Assembly: GCA_028290665.1 (NCBI GenBank)
Contig: JAQGJK010000025.1
Span: 1-64,000 of the forward strand
DNA length: 64,000 nucleotides
Direction of reading: 5' to 3'
Source: Devosia sp.
GTDB taxonomy: Bacteria; Pseudomonadota; Alphaproteobacteria; Rhizobiales; Devosiaceae
The position numbers and the translations under genes are program-made. The notes under the pieces were generated by a model that saw nothing but the letters and a program-made list of their open reading frames with translations, made no database searches and had not been told where the DNA came from. The stretch's first letter is position 1; each line of letters opens with the position of its first letter. Positions 1 to 9,319 of this stretch are shown one piece after another.

Positions 1-36
1 CCTCTGACGTGGCCATTGCGAGCGAGGAGGCGGTTC

Positions 37-471
37 ATGGAAAAGCCACCTCGCGCTGACGATGATGATGAGTTCTCCGAGCTGGATGGCAGCCGTGTCC
101 AAGCGGATCAACCAGTCGGGTGGGGTAGTCCACCGCTAGAACATCAGTTCAAGAAGGGAACCTCTGGCAATCCGAAGGGCCGACCGAAGGGCCGCCAAAC
201 TCACCGAAGTCGAATGCAGAAGCTGCTCTGCAAGCCGATCACCCTATCCGATGGAAAATCCTACTCGGGTGAGGACTTGGCAGTACGAGCACTGTTCGTG
301 CGGGTTACCAAGGGAGATTTGAAGGCAGTCGAACTCTATCTCGACCTCAAGCGAGTCTATGAGCCACCTTTCGCTGACGATGATCTTATTGAGATGACCG
401 AGCAGCGCAGACGCTCCCTGCGAGAATCAAAAAACCGGTCGTTGCCGGATCCTCCGGACCAAGGTGAGTGA
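37..471 (+). CDS. DUF5681 protein, small-terminase-like
   Basis: A 144-residue protein. Residues about 38-55 carry the basic block with FKKGTSGNPKGRPKGR that defines the DUF5681 domain, found in phage and phage-remnant proteins encoded just before a large terminase. It is probably the DNA-binding small terminase component, by context. I start it at ATG 37, because AGGAGG lies six bases upstream; a TTG at 16 is in frame but has no such site. The stop overlaps the GTG of the terminase gene (GTGA), so the two are translationally coupled. The N-terminus is rich in Asp and Glu. No other packaging or capsid gene follows, which suggests a remnant. Confidence 0.8.
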   Translation: MEKPPRADDDDEFSELDGSRVQADQPVGWGSPPLEHQFKKGTSGNPKGRPKGRQTHRSRMQKLLCKPITLSDGKSYSGEDLAVRALFVRVTKGDLKAVELYLDLKRVYEPPFADDDLIEMTEQRRRSLRESKNRSLPDPPDQGE

Positions 472-1955
472 CGATCGTGTCGGACGTCACCAATTGCACC
501 GAGTCCGAACTTTACGAAGCTTACCTCGAGGACGACCTGATGGCGTTCCTCGAGGAGGCATTCGCAATCATCGAGCCAGGCCGCCAGCTCATGCCGAGTT
601 GGCATCTGGAGCACCTGGCCTGGCTACTCGGCGAGGTTGCGTCCGGCCGGCAACGACGCGTCATCGTTGCCGTGCCGCCGCGCTCGCTCAAGTCCATCCT
701 CATTGCTGTGGTATTCCCCGCCTTTCTCCTCGGCCACGATCCTGGGCTCAAGATCATCGTCGCGTCCAACACGCGCGAGCTGGCGCGTAAGCACGCCGCG
801 GACTTCCGTCGCCTCACCCAGTCGCCGATCTACAAGCGGATCTTTCCACGGTACGTCCTGTCTCCTGCGGGCGATCGGGTCTTTGAGCAAAAGACCACCC
901 TCAATGGCCACCGCATCGGCACCTCGGTTGGTGCGACAATCACCGGTCAAGGCGCCGACATGATCATTATCGATGACCCAAACCGCGCTAAAGACATCTA
1001 TTCCGAAGCCCATCGGAACAAGGTCAATGCCTACTACGACCAGGAGTTGTTCACCCGGCTCAATGATAAAAAGCGTGGTCAGATTATCGTCGTCATGCAG
1101 CGCCTGCATCAGGACGATCTGGTCGGGCATATCCTCGAGCGCGGCACCTGGACGGTCTCGCAGATCCCCGTCAAAGCGACCGAACCCAAGTCCTTCCGCA
1201 TGGGTCGTCGAGCCGATCAGCTGTTTTATCGGCCGGCTGGAGATATCCTGCTGCCTGGGATCTATGACGAGGACGTCCTCAACGATATCCGGGTAACGAC
1301 CGGCAGCATCAATTTTGAAGCCCAGTACCAGCAGAACCCGACCCCTGCTGATGGCCAAGTCATCAAACGCCGCTGGCTGCGCTACTACGACAAGCGCCCC
1401 GAAGAGTTCGAGTTCATCATGGTGAGTTGGGATCTCGCCAGCACCATCGCTGAAGACTCGGACTATTCCGTTGGCACTGTCTGGGGCCGCATCGATCGAG
1501 ATTTTTATCTGCTCGACGTCTTACGCGACCGTTGGGAGTCCCCTGACCTGCGCCGGCTGATCGAGGACACTCACCTCCGTTACAATGCCCACGCCACCGT
1601 CATCGAGAAGGCCGGTATTGGCGATGCAGTGGGGGCCGAGATGCGGCGGCAGAGTCGAATCCGGCCGATTCTCATCCCGGTCACAAAAGATAAACAAGCC
1701 AGGCTGATTGCGCACGCGCCAAAGTTTGAGGCCGGTCAGGTATGGCTACCTGAGGAGGCCGCTTGGCTCGGGAACTACGTCGGCGAGCTTCTAGCGTTTC
1801 CCGGTGGCCGCCATGACGATCAGGTCGACAGCACTTCCCAGGCACTGGCCTATTTGACCAAACATATGCGGCGAGCCGAAAAGGCGCTGACCCTGAGCCG
1901 TCCTAATCCAACGCGACCGCGTGGTACACCGCGTAGCCCTCCGCGCGAACGGTAG
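468..1955 (+). CDS. Phage terminase large subunit
   Basis: A 495-residue packaging motor with an N-terminal ATPase and a C-terminal nuclease. The ATPase shows a Walker A-like VPPRSLKS at about residues 67-74 and a Walker B MIIIDDP near 165. The nuclease has SWDLAS near 322 and GRHDDQVDS near 447, matching the acidic metal-binding residues of the RNase H-like terminase fold. Length is normal for the family. It starts at GTG 468 overlapping the previous stop; a GTG at 477 is also possible. The gene looks intact, yet no portal, protease or capsid gene follows, so it is probably an isolated remnant of a prophage or gene-transfer-type element. Confidence 0.9.
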   Translation: MTIVSDVTNCTESELYEAYLEDDLMAFLEEAFAIIEPGRQLMPSWHLEHLAWLLGEVASGRQRRVIVAVPPRSLKSILIAVVFPAFLLGHDPGLKIIVASNTRELARKHAADFRRLTQSPIYKRIFPRYVLSPAGDRVFEQKTTLNGHRIGTSVGATITGQGADMIIIDDPNRAKDIYSEAHRNKVNAYYDQELFTRLNDKKRGQIIVVMQRLHQDDLVGHILERGTWTVSQIPVKATEPKSFRMGRRADQLFYRPAGDILLPGIYDEDVLNDIRVTTGSINFEAQYQQNPTPADGQVIKRRWLRYYDKRPEEFEFIMVSWDLASTIAEDSDYSVGTVWGRIDRDFYLLDVLRDRWESPDLRRLIEDTHLRYNAHATVIEKAGIGDAVGAEMRRQSRIRPILIPVTKDKQARLIAHAPKFEAGQVWLPEEAAWLGNYVGELLAFPGGRHDDQVDSTSQALAYLTKHMRRAEKALTLSRPNPTRPRGTPRSPPRER

Positions 1956-2594
1956 CGCCTGCCTGTCTGCTCCTGCGGGCCCAGCCATTTTCGCGTTGAG
2001 TCGAATTCCTTGAAAAGTGCGACGCGCTCCTGTTCGGTCGCTAGATTTTCCCTGTTATCTTAGCGCCGCGAACAACTTCACCGCCCGTAACGGATTGATT
2101 TATCGGGCGTATTTGGCGGGCGAACAAAGCTTCCTGGAAGGTTTTCCCTGTTCTTTCGCTGTTATCGGTTTTCGGGCGGTGATTGGGCAACCGAACCGCC
2201 CGCCGGGCGCCGTGAGAATTGAGGGAAAACTGCCTCGGACAGCGAATGTTTAAGCACTCTCGGCGTTCGATTGGGTAGCCAAAGCCGCCCGAAATGCCGG
2301 GGTTTTTGCCGAATCAGGGGGCGCCCCCTGTGCGAGAAGGACTAGGTGGCGGAGGGAAAGGTCCCCACGTCTAACGTTCTCCAGCCTTTGCGGCGCTGAG
2401 GCCCATGCCTACACTGAAGCACAATAGCTTGGCTATCATCATGGCGGAGAGTGACCCAGGCAGACATGGAAACGTTGTTACTAGCAAGCTAACTTAACAT
2501 ACGCGATACCCGACTTAAGCGAAGCTTGACTACACACGTCGCCACCGAGCGATCATGCTCGTGAAGTAGGCAGAGTTTCACACCGGTATCGCAA
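1956..2594. other. Noncoding stretch before the catabolic cluster
   Basis: About 640 bases without a convincing gene. A 78-codon open frame at 2017-2253 has no ribosome site and no recognisable motif. The stretch separates the terminase remnant from ubiD, so it should hold the promoter of the catabolic cluster, but I cannot point to a clear -35/-10 pair. A perfect GC palindrome at 2315-2330 is listed separately. Confidence 0.5.
2315..2330. repeat. Perfect 16-base GC palindrome
   Basis: CAGGGGGCGCCCCCTG reads the same on both strands. It lies 265 bases before ubiD and could be an operator or a structured end left by an insertion. No U-tract follows, so it is not a standard terminator. Confidence 0.45.
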
Positions 2595-4019
2595 GTGACT
2601 GTTATTGGCTCCGCTGTCGCCCTGGACAGGCCCGCTGTGGAAATTGACCGCGCGAGCGATCAATCCTGCCGTAGCTTTCTGCAAGCGCTCGATGCGCGCG
2701 GCGAACTGCTCGTCATTGATGACGAGATCGATCCAGTGTTCGATCTGTCCGCGCTGCTGTCGCTGACGCATGATTGCTTTGCGGTGAAGGCTAGCTGCAT
2801 CAAGGGCTACCAGATGCCCGCCTTTGGAAACTTGCTGCTCGATCGTGATCGCATAGCCATGGTGCTAGGCGTCAAGTGCACTGAGATCCAGGCAACTTTG
2901 CTCGACTCCGTCAAGAAGCCGATTGTGCCTCAGCGCGTCACCGATGCGCCGGCGCAGGCGTTCTCTTTCAGCGACGGCGTGCTAGCTCGCCTGCCGGTGC
3001 CGACCTTTTTCGAAAAGGAAACCGGACCTTATATTAGTGCGGGCATGATGATTGCGAAAGATCCGGAAACCGGGTTGGGCAATGCCTCTTATGCGCGGCT
3101 CAAAATTCTCAGCCCGACCGAAGCGCTGATCGGCATCGCGCCAAACCACCATCTGGCGATCATGGCGCGCAAGGCCGCTGCCATGGGCGAACCATTGCCC
3201 TTCGCCGTGGTGCTGGGTGCCCATCCCGCCATCCAGTTAGCGGCCTGTCTCTATCTTGATCTGGGCGATGACGAGATGCATTGCGCCGGCGCGCTGTTGG
3301 GCGAGCCCGTACGCATCGCCAAGTGCCAGACCAGCGACGTCATGGTACCCGCCGATGCCGAGATCATCATCGAAGGCTTTATCCACGCCGACCGGCCGAT
3401 CCATGAAGGCTTGGTTTCGGAATATCATGGCATGTACGAGGACTATGGTGTCGGCGTTCTCGCCACCTTCAACCATATGACGACGCGCAGCGACGCCATG
3501 TTTCAGGTGATCGAGCCAGGCCACCACGCCGAACACATCTATCTCGGCGCCATCCCGATAGCGGCCGGCCTGAGGTTGCAACTGGCGCGCTTCATCCTCA
3601 ACGTCGGAGAAGTGGCGGTGACCACTGCCGGGTCCGGCCGCAACAATGTGGTCGTGCAGATCCACGATCCCCGCCCTGGCCAGGCGCGTCGCGCCATGGC
3701 CATATGCTGGGGCGCTGTCAGCATCGTCAAGAACGTCACCATCGTCGACGGTGACGTCGATCCCTGGAACACCGAGGCGGTGGAACTGGCCAAGGCGACG
3801 CGCATGCGGGCTGATCGCGACATCCTGATCATCGCTGATATGCCGGCCGACCGGTCTGAGCCGCAGGAGGCCAGCGGCGTGGTCGCTAAGGTTGGGTATG
3901 ACGCAACCTGCCATGCAGGCGACCGTAAGGAAGGCTTCGGCAAAGCACTGCCGCCACCCGACTCCTATGATCGCATGCGCGCCGTCCTCGCTCGACACAA
4001 CGCTCACACGAAGCGCTGA
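2595..4019 (+). CDS. UbiD-family prenylated-FMN decarboxylase
   Basis: A 474-residue UbiD-family (de)carboxylase, which removes or adds a carboxyl group on unsaturated or aromatic acids using prenylated FMN. Visible signatures are ASYARLKI near 165, the EGFIHADRP...EGLVSEYHGMYEDYG block near 257-282 that supplies the family's catalytic glutamates, and VDGDVDPWN near 383. Length is typical. It starts at GTG 2595. The gene for UbiX, which makes the cofactor, begins 4 bases after the stop. In this cluster it probably decarboxylates an acrylate-type or heteroaryl acid; a ubiquinone-biosynthesis role is less likely in an operon with an importer and ureide hydrolases. Confidence 0.88.
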   Translation: MTVIGSAVALDRPAVEIDRASDQSCRSFLQALDARGELLVIDDEIDPVFDLSALLSLTHDCFAVKASCIKGYQMPAFGNLLLDRDRIAMVLGVKCTEIQATLLDSVKKPIVPQRVTDAPAQAFSFSDGVLARLPVPTFFEKETGPYISAGMMIAKDPETGLGNASYARLKILSPTEALIGIAPNHHLAIMARKAAAMGEPLPFAVVLGAHPAIQLAACLYLDLGDDEMHCAGALLGEPVRIAKCQTSDVMVPADAEIIIEGFIHADRPIHEGLVSEYHGMYEDYGVGVLATFNHMTTRSDAMFQVIEPGHHAEHIYLGAIPIAAGLRLQLARFILNVGEVAVTTAGSGRNNVVVQIHDPRPGQARRAMAICWGAVSIVKNVTIVDGDVDPWNTEAVELAKATRMRADRDILIIADMPADRSEPQEASGVVAKVGYDATCHAGDRKEGFGKALPPPDSYDRMRAVLARHNAHTKR

Positions 4020-4023
4020 AGCC

Positions 4024-4605
4024 ATGGCAAAGCGCCGCATGATCGTTGCAATTACTGGTGCTTCCGGCGCCTGCTATGGCGTGCGGGCGCTGGAAATGCT
4101 GCGCGAGATTGACGGGGTTGAAACCCATTTGATCATCTCCAATGCCGGGCTGCGCACTGCGATGGAAGAGGGCGTCGGCAAGACGGCCGATGAGATCCGC
4201 GACCTGGCCGACGTCTACTATGCACACAAGGATATCGGCGCCGCCGTCGCGTCGGGCTCGTTCCGCACCGAAGGCATGCTGGTGGCGCCGTGTTCGATCA
4301 AGACGCTGAGCGGCATCGCCAATTGCTACAGCAGTGACCTGATCACCCGCGCTGCCGATGTATGCCTCAAGGAACGGCGGAAACTGGTCCTCATGGTTCG
4401 GGAGACCCCGGTGCACGCGGGTCACATCATGTTGATGGACGCCGCGACGCGCAATGGCGCCATCATTATGCCACCGGTTCCAAGCTTTTACACCCGCCCT
4501 GCCACTATCGACGACATGGTCAGCCAGACCGTGGGTCGCGCGCTGGACCTGTTTGGTTTTGCGCATCCCAGCGTTCGGCGCTGGAAACAAGTAGGCGCAG
4601 ACTAG
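4024..4605 (+). CDS. UbiX-family flavin prenyltransferase
   Basis: A 193-residue flavoprotein that prenylates FMN to make the cofactor of UbiD enzymes. The N-terminal ITGASGACYG at about 9-18 is the FMN-binding start typical of the family; VAPCSIKTLSGIA near 90 and RETPVHAGHIMLMDAA near 127 match the other conserved blocks. It starts at ATG 4024, right after the ubiD stop; a longer in-frame extension back to 3892 lies inside ubiD and is not used. Pairing with ubiD means the cluster makes its own holoenzyme. Confidence 0.9.
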   Translation: MAKRRMIVAITGASGACYGVRALEMLREIDGVETHLIISNAGLRTAMEEGVGKTADEIRDLADVYYAHKDIGAAVASGSFRTEGMLVAPCSIKTLSGIANCYSSDLITRAADVCLKERRKLVLMVRETPVHAGHIMLMDAATRNGAIIMPPVPSFYTRPATIDDMVSQTVGRALDLFGFAHPSVRRWKQVGAD

Positions 4606-4701
4606 CAAGCACAATGCGCGGTTGGCGGTCATGCACCAGCCAGCCAAGAGCAAATAAGGGAACGTGGCTCCGCATAATGTGGGCCTACACAGGAGAGAAA
4701 C

Positions 4702-6297
4702 ATGAATTTTATCAAGATAGGTCGTGCCGCTGCGCTTGCCGTCCTGCTGCTTGGCACCTCTGCGCTGAGCGGCATTGCGACCCTGGCCTATGCCCAGGCC
4801 GACGAAAATGCCGTCAGTGGCGGCGAAATGACCATTATTGCCGGCTCGGACATCAAAAGCTGGGATCCGGCAATTACCTCGGGCACCTTTCCCGGTGGCC
4901 CGATGGACCAGCTCGATGCCGTTTACGGTTTCCTGGTGTATGTCGACCTTGAGGGTAATGTGCAGGGCGGCATGGCCGAAAGCCTGTCCAGTCCCGATGC
5001 CAAGGTGTGGACCCTCAAGCTCCGCCCCGACGTTAAATTCACCGACGGCAATGCCTATGATGCCGAAGCCGTCGTCTATAACTGGAAGCGCACTGCCAAT
5101 CCGGACACGCTGGCGCCGGCACAGCCATTCGTTTCGTCCTGGATCGATGGGGTCAAGATCATCGATCCGCTGACCATTGAGATAACGCTGCCAACACCGA
5201 ACCGCAATTTTGGCACGACCTTGGCACAGGCCGCGCCATTCGTCGGATCGCCAGCCGCGCTCGAAACCGCGGGGACCGACAAGGCCGCGATCAAGCCGGT
5301 CGGCGCAGGCGCCTTCCTGTTCGAGAGCTGGGACCAGGGCATTTCGCTGAGCTTCAAGCGCAATCCCGATTATTGGGACGAGCCGCGCCCGTATCTGGAT
5401 ACGCTCAAATTCGCCATCATTCCTGAAACCAACAGCCGTATCTCGACCGTGGTGCAGGGCGGCGCACAGATGATGGCAGGTTATCCCTACCAGTTCGGCG
5501 CCAATGCCGAAGCGGCTGGAGTGACCACCCACGAGATTCCGATCCCCGGCCTTTACCGCGCCTATTTCAACCAGAAGGCCGGTATATTCACCGACCACCG
5601 CGCCCGCGAAGCTTTCTACCATGCGGTCGATCCGGCTCGCCTGATGCAGGCCTATACCCAGGTGGATGGCTACGTCACGCCGACCAATTACTTCACCGAA
5701 GCCTCGCCCTTCTACGACCCTTCTCACGTCCTGCCGACCTACGACCCGGCCAAGGCACAGGAGCTGTTCGATGCGCTGGCCGCCGATGGCAAGCCGTTCA
5801 AGATGAAGCTTGTGACCTACACCAACTCCGATTTGAAGCGCCTGTCATCCTACCTGCAGCAGGTTCTGACCGGTTACGAGAATGTCGAAGTCGAGCTTGA
5901 GCTGGTCGATCAGGCCATGCTGAAGCCGCAGTGCCAGACGCAGGTCAACTTCGACCTTTGTGTCGATGGTGGCGTACTGGTGGCGAACGGCGCCGAGCCA
6001 ATTATCAGCAATCTGCTCAAGACCGGCGGCGTGGACAACTGGGGCCAATATAGCAGCGAAGCTATGGACGGATACCTCGCGGCAGCCAATGCCACGATGG
6101 ATATGACTGAGGTCAAGGCCGCCTATGCCGACGTGCAGAAGGTCGTGGCAGAAGATCTGCCCCTTTACATCTTCGGCTCTGAGACCCGGTTCCTGCTGCT
6201 CCGCGACAACACTGGCGGTATCGTCCCGTCCAACGGTGGTATTCTGCAGAAGCAGTATCTCTACCTCTGCGAAGACGCTTGCGCTGCTACCGAGTAA
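4702..6297 (+). CDS. ABC transporter substrate-binding protein, peptide/opine type
   Basis: A 531-residue periplasmic binding protein of the SBP_bac_5 (DppA/OppA/NikA) family. Residues 1-32 form a Sec signal peptide ending in AYAQA. The mature part has the family's GGEMTIIAGSDIKSWDP opening and a middle block RAREAFYHAVDP. A strong AGGAGAG lies upstream of ATG 4702. The permease and ATPase genes follow after one enzyme gene, giving a complete importer. The ligand is not readable from sequence; these transporters take oligopeptides but also opines, sugars and other compounds. By context it brings in the substrate of the cluster. Confidence 0.9.
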   Translation: MNFIKIGRAAALAVLLLGTSALSGIATLAYAQADENAVSGGEMTIIAGSDIKSWDPAITSGTFPGGPMDQLDAVYGFLVYVDLEGNVQGGMAESLSSPDAKVWTLKLRPDVKFTDGNAYDAEAVVYNWKRTANPDTLAPAQPFVSSWIDGVKIIDPLTIEITLPTPNRNFGTTLAQAAPFVGSPAALETAGTDKAAIKPVGAGAFLFESWDQGISLSFKRNPDYWDEPRPYLDTLKFAIIPETNSRISTVVQGGAQMMAGYPYQFGANAEAAGVTTHEIPIPGLYRAYFNQKAGIFTDHRAREAFYHAVDPARLMQAYTQVDGYVTPTNYFTEASPFYDPSHVLPTYDPAKAQELFDALAADGKPFKMKLVTYTNSDLKRLSSYLQQVLTGYENVEVELELVDQAMLKPQCQTQVNFDLCVDGGVLVANGAEPIISNLLKTGGVDNWGQYSSEAMDGYLAAANATMDMTEVKAAYADVQKVVAEDLPLYIFGSETRFLLLRDNTGGIVPSNGGILQKQYLYLCEDACAATE

Positions 6298-6311
6298 GGT
6301 ACGCAATTCCG

Positions 6312-6334
6312 GTCCCGCCCGCTGAGGGCGGGGC
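6312..6334 (+). terminator. GC hairpin after the binding-protein gene
   Basis: CCCGCCC at 6314-6320 pairs with GGGCGGG at 6326-6332 around a five-base loop, extended by flanking G and C. No U-tract follows. Such hairpins after binding-protein genes often protect mRNA or cause partial termination, so that the binding protein is made in excess of the permeases. Confidence 0.6.
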
Positions 6335-6421
6335 CACCATGCCTAGGCGACGGTCTGTGCCGGGCCGGGTTTCCCGTCGGTGCTCTCAGATGCGCCGAAC
6401 ACCCCCTTCGAGGCTGATCCC

Positions 6422-7357
6422 ATGTTCGACAAGCGTCCCAGAAAAACCTTCCGCCAGCTGTTCGGCGAAAAGCAGGTGTTCACCCCATGCGTATGGGACT
6501 GCTACTCGGCCAAGGCTGCCGAAATGGCCGGCTTTGAAGCCATCCTGCTGAGCGGCGCGTCGCTGGGTTTCTCGATGTCCGGCGTCCCGGACATGGGCCT
6601 GCACAACCAGGAGGAGCTAGTCTGGGCGACCGACCGTATCGCCGACTTTTCACCACTTCCGCTCATCGTCGATGCCGACGACTGTTTCGGCGACGTAGCG
6701 CAGGCCTATCGTACCTGTCGCCGCCTAGCCAAAGCGGGCGCCGCCGCCATCCTGCTCGAAGATACCCCCAACGAGCGCGGCTATGCCCGCTTTGGCCGCG
6801 CAATGGAAAGGGCGACGCTGGAAGGCAAGCTCGATGGCAATATCGATCATCCGGTCGTATCGCAGGAGCTTTGGCTGGCCAAGATCAAGGCAGCGCTCGA
6901 TGCCTGTGCCGATACTGATTGCGTGGTGATCGCCCGTACCGAGTCCAAGCTGGAAAAGGGCCTCGACGACGCCATCGAACGCTGCCTCAAGGCTGAAGAA
7001 CTTGGCGCAGAAATGACCTATGTGCACGGACTGCGAACCCTTGAGGAATGCCAGAAGGTCAACAGGGCACTGCCGGGCTGGAAGATGTTTGGCGACGTCG
7101 CCGTGGTCAACGGCAAGCCCTTCGTCGAACTCAACGACATCGCCAAACTCGGCTTCAACCTGGTGACCATGCACTATCTCGAGAAAGGGTCGATGTACGG
7201 CATGATGGACTTCGGCAAGCACGTCTTCGGCGAACAGAGCACGCGCTACTCCGATGAACACAATATGGGTGGCTACACCAAGGAAGAGCAGCGCAACCTG
7301 CTCGAGCGCGACATTGGCTGGATGGACGCCGAGGAAGAGTGGAAACGCCTGAGCTAA
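6422..7357 (+). CDS. PEP mutase / isocitrate lyase superfamily enzyme
   Basis: A 311-residue member of the superfamily that makes or breaks C-C or P-C bonds next to a carboxylate (methylisocitrate lyase, dimethylmalate lyase, oxaloacetate hydrolase, PEP mutase). The barrel motifs are CVWDCYSAKAAEMAGFEAILLSG near 22-44, the Mg-binding DADD near 82, LEDTPN near 112, and IARTES near 164. The loop that carries KKCGH in true lyases of isocitrate type is not seen, so it is not a housekeeping isocitrate lyase. I start at ATG 6422 with GAGG upstream; a GTG at 6380 is possible. The gene sits inside the transporter cluster, suggesting a late C-C cleavage step. Confidence 0.8.
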   Translation: MFDKRPRKTFRQLFGEKQVFTPCVWDCYSAKAAEMAGFEAILLSGASLGFSMSGVPDMGLHNQEELVWATDRIADFSPLPLIVDADDCFGDVAQAYRTCRRLAKAGAAAILLEDTPNERGYARFGRAMERATLEGKLDGNIDHPVVSQELWLAKIKAALDACADTDCVVIARTESKLEKGLDDAIERCLKAEELGAEMTYVHGLRTLEECQKVNRALPGWKMFGDVAVVNGKPFVELNDIAKLGFNLVTMHYLEKGSMYGMMDFGKHVFGEQSTRYSDEHNMGGYTKEEQRNLLERDIGWMDAEEEWKRLS

Positions 7358-7438
7358 GCGCCGTATCACAATATTGAACGACGATTGGCAGTGGGTGCCT
7401 CCCTGCATCCGCCGCCTAGAACAAAAAGTGGACATGAC

Positions 7439-8401
7439 GTGCTGAACAGCGTTAAGCCCTATTTGCGGGCTATCTCGACGCGGCTGATTACCGGCGTCCT
7501 AGTGTTCCTGCTGGTAACTTTCAGCGCGACGGCGCTTTCGAGTCTGGCGCCCGGTTCTGCAGCCCAGTTGATCCTCGGCGACTATGCAACGGCTGAGCAG
7601 ATTGCCACGCTGAACGCCACCTATGGCTATGACCTGCCGATCTGGCAGCGCTATCTAGACTGGCTCGGCGACCTGCTGCGCGGCGACCTCGGCGTGACCA
7701 TGTTCAGTCAACAACCCGTGCTCGATGTAGTGCTGGAACGCGCTGCTGTAACCTTCGAGATTGCCTTCTTGGCCATGGCGGTATCGTTAATTGGTGTGCC
7801 GGTGGCCATGTACACGGCCAGCCACCCTAACAAGCTGACTGACAAGGTAATGCGCTCGGTCTCCACCCTGCTGCTGGCGGTGCCGACTTTTGTGATCGTC
7901 GTGCTGTTTTCCTATCTGTTCGCCTTAACTCTGCGTTGGCTGCCGGCGACGGGTTGGGTCAAGTTCACCGAAAATCCGCTGGCCAACCTGTGGTACGTGG
8001 CGCTGCCGGTGATGTGCCTCAGCCTGCACCAGACCGCCTATCTATATCGTGTCGCGCGCAACGAGTTCGTCACCACGCTGCAGGAAGACTATATCGCCGT
8101 GGCGCGGGCCAAAGGCCTGCCGCTGGCCTATATTTTGTTCAATCACGCGCTCCGCCCGGCCATGCCGCAGATCCTGACAGTGATGGGGCTGTCACTGACT
8201 TACATGCTAGCCGGCTCCTTCGTTGTGGAAAGCTATTTCGCCGTGCCGGGCATCGGCTGGACCGTGCTCAGTGCGGTCAAGAGCCACGACATTCCGCTGG
8301 TCCAGGCCATCCTGTCGCTGACCGTCGTCGTCTTCGTCATCGTCTTCATGCTGGTCGATCTCGGCTATGCCCTTATCGACCCGCGGGTCAAAGTATCATG
8401 A
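7439..8401 (+). CDS. ABC transporter permease (DppB/OppB type)
   Basis: An inner-membrane permease of about 320 residues with six predicted helices. The N-terminal domain RLITGVLVFLLVTFSATALSS and the LGDLLRGDLGVT block are typical of DppB. The ATPase-contact loop is ARNEFVTTLQEDYIAVARAKGL at about 201-222, an EAA-like motif. The start is uncertain: GTG 7439 gives the usual short N-terminus, while a TTG at 7385 would add 18 residues. The stop overlaps the ATG of the second permease (ATGA). Confidence 0.88.
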   Translation: MLNSVKPYLRAISTRLITGVLVFLLVTFSATALSSLAPGSAAQLILGDYATAEQIATLNATYGYDLPIWQRYLDWLGDLLRGDLGVTMFSQQPVLDVVLERAAVTFEIAFLAMAVSLIGVPVAMYTASHPNKLTDKVMRSVSTLLLAVPTFVIVVLFSYLFALTLRWLPATGWVKFTENPLANLWYVALPVMCLSLHQTAYLYRVARNEFVTTLQEDYIAVARAKGLPLAYILFNHALRPAMPQILTVMGLSLTYMLAGSFVVESYFAVPGIGWTVLSAVKSHDIPLVQAILSLTVVVFVIVFMLVDLGYALIDPRVKVS

Positions 8402-9318
8402 CCGACATCGGCAACAATCCGGGGTTCAATCCTGGCCCCGACGCCAAGCTCAGCGAGATCGTCCGTGCGGCGACGCCATGGTCCAGCAAGCTCAGGCTAT
8501 CAAGCGGTTCCACCTCCGAGATCATCGCAGCCGTCTTCTTGGTGTTGCTGATCCTGGTGGCGCTTTTCGTCAACTTCATTCCTGGCTTGGTCAGTCCCAA
8601 ACTACCCTATGGCGACTTCTCGCAACTGCCCGACTGGTCGCTCAACGGCCTGCTAGGTACCGACGATATCGGCCGCAGTATTTTCTCCCGCGTGCTGTAT
8701 GGCGCGCGCACCTCGATGACGATCGTGGCAATTTCAACCACCATCGCGCTGGTCGCCGGGTTAATGCTTGGCTTGCTGGCAGGCTATTATCGGGGCTATT
8801 TTGAACGTGCCGTCGATCTGTTTGCCAATGCGCTCGCGGCCATGCCATCGACGCTGGTAGTGCTTGCTTTCGTTGCAGTTACCGGCCCGTCGGTGGTGAC
8901 CATCATCGTCGTGCTGGGGATTTTCGACATCGGCACCTATGCTCGAGTCGCCAAGGCCGGCGTGATCTCGCAGAGCAACCGCGACTATGTGCTGGCGGCC
9001 CGCGCAATGGGCGCTACCGACGGCCGCATCCTGCTTCGGGAAATCCTGCCCAACCTCATCCCCGCCCTCACCGCCGTAATGCCTACCCTGATGGCCGGGC
9101 TGATCATCACTGAAGGGTCGCTCAGCTTCCTTGGCTACGGCATCCCGGCTCCTGCGCCGAGCTGGGGCGGTATGATTGCCAGCTCCACCGATCTGCTCAG
9201 CCGCTTCCCCCTCCTGATCCTCGGCCCCGTCCTCGCTATTGTCATCACAGTCTATGCCTTCAATACAATCGGCGACTATCTCGCCCAGCGTCTCAACAAT
9301 CGCGAGCGGGAGAACTGA
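8398..9318 (+). CDS. ABC transporter permease (DppC/OppC type)
   Basis: A 306-residue partner permease. It has a DppC-type N-terminal domain with one helix near 42-62, the LLGTDDIGRSIFSRVLYGAR block near 83-102 that is diagnostic for OppC/DppC, and an EAA loop VISQSNRDYVLAARAMGA near 189-206. It starts at ATG 8398, overlapping the previous stop by four bases, and ends one base before the ATPase gene. It forms the membrane channel with the preceding permease. Confidence 0.9.
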   Translation: MTDIGNNPGFNPGPDAKLSEIVRAATPWSSKLRLSSGSTSEIIAAVFLVLLILVALFVNFIPGLVSPKLPYGDFSQLPDWSLNGLLGTDDIGRSIFSRVLYGARTSMTIVAISTTIALVAGLMLGLLAGYYRGYFERAVDLFANALAAMPSTLVVLAFVAVTGPSVVTIIVVLGIFDIGTYARVAKAGVISQSNRDYVLAARAMGATDGRILLREILPNLIPALTAVMPTLMAGLIITEGSLSFLGYGIPAPAPSWGGMIASSTDLLSRFPLLILGPVLAIVITVYAFNTIGDYLAQRLNNREREN

Positions 9319-9319
9319 G

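Noticed and set aside
2017-2253. 78-codon frame after the terminase gene
   Set aside because: No ribosome site and no family; it may only be intergenic DNA.
3886-5727. Long 613-codon open frame on the minus strand
   Set aside because: It lies antisense to ubiD, ubiX and the binding-protein gene, whose products are clearly recognisable; in GC-rich DNA such antisense frames are common.
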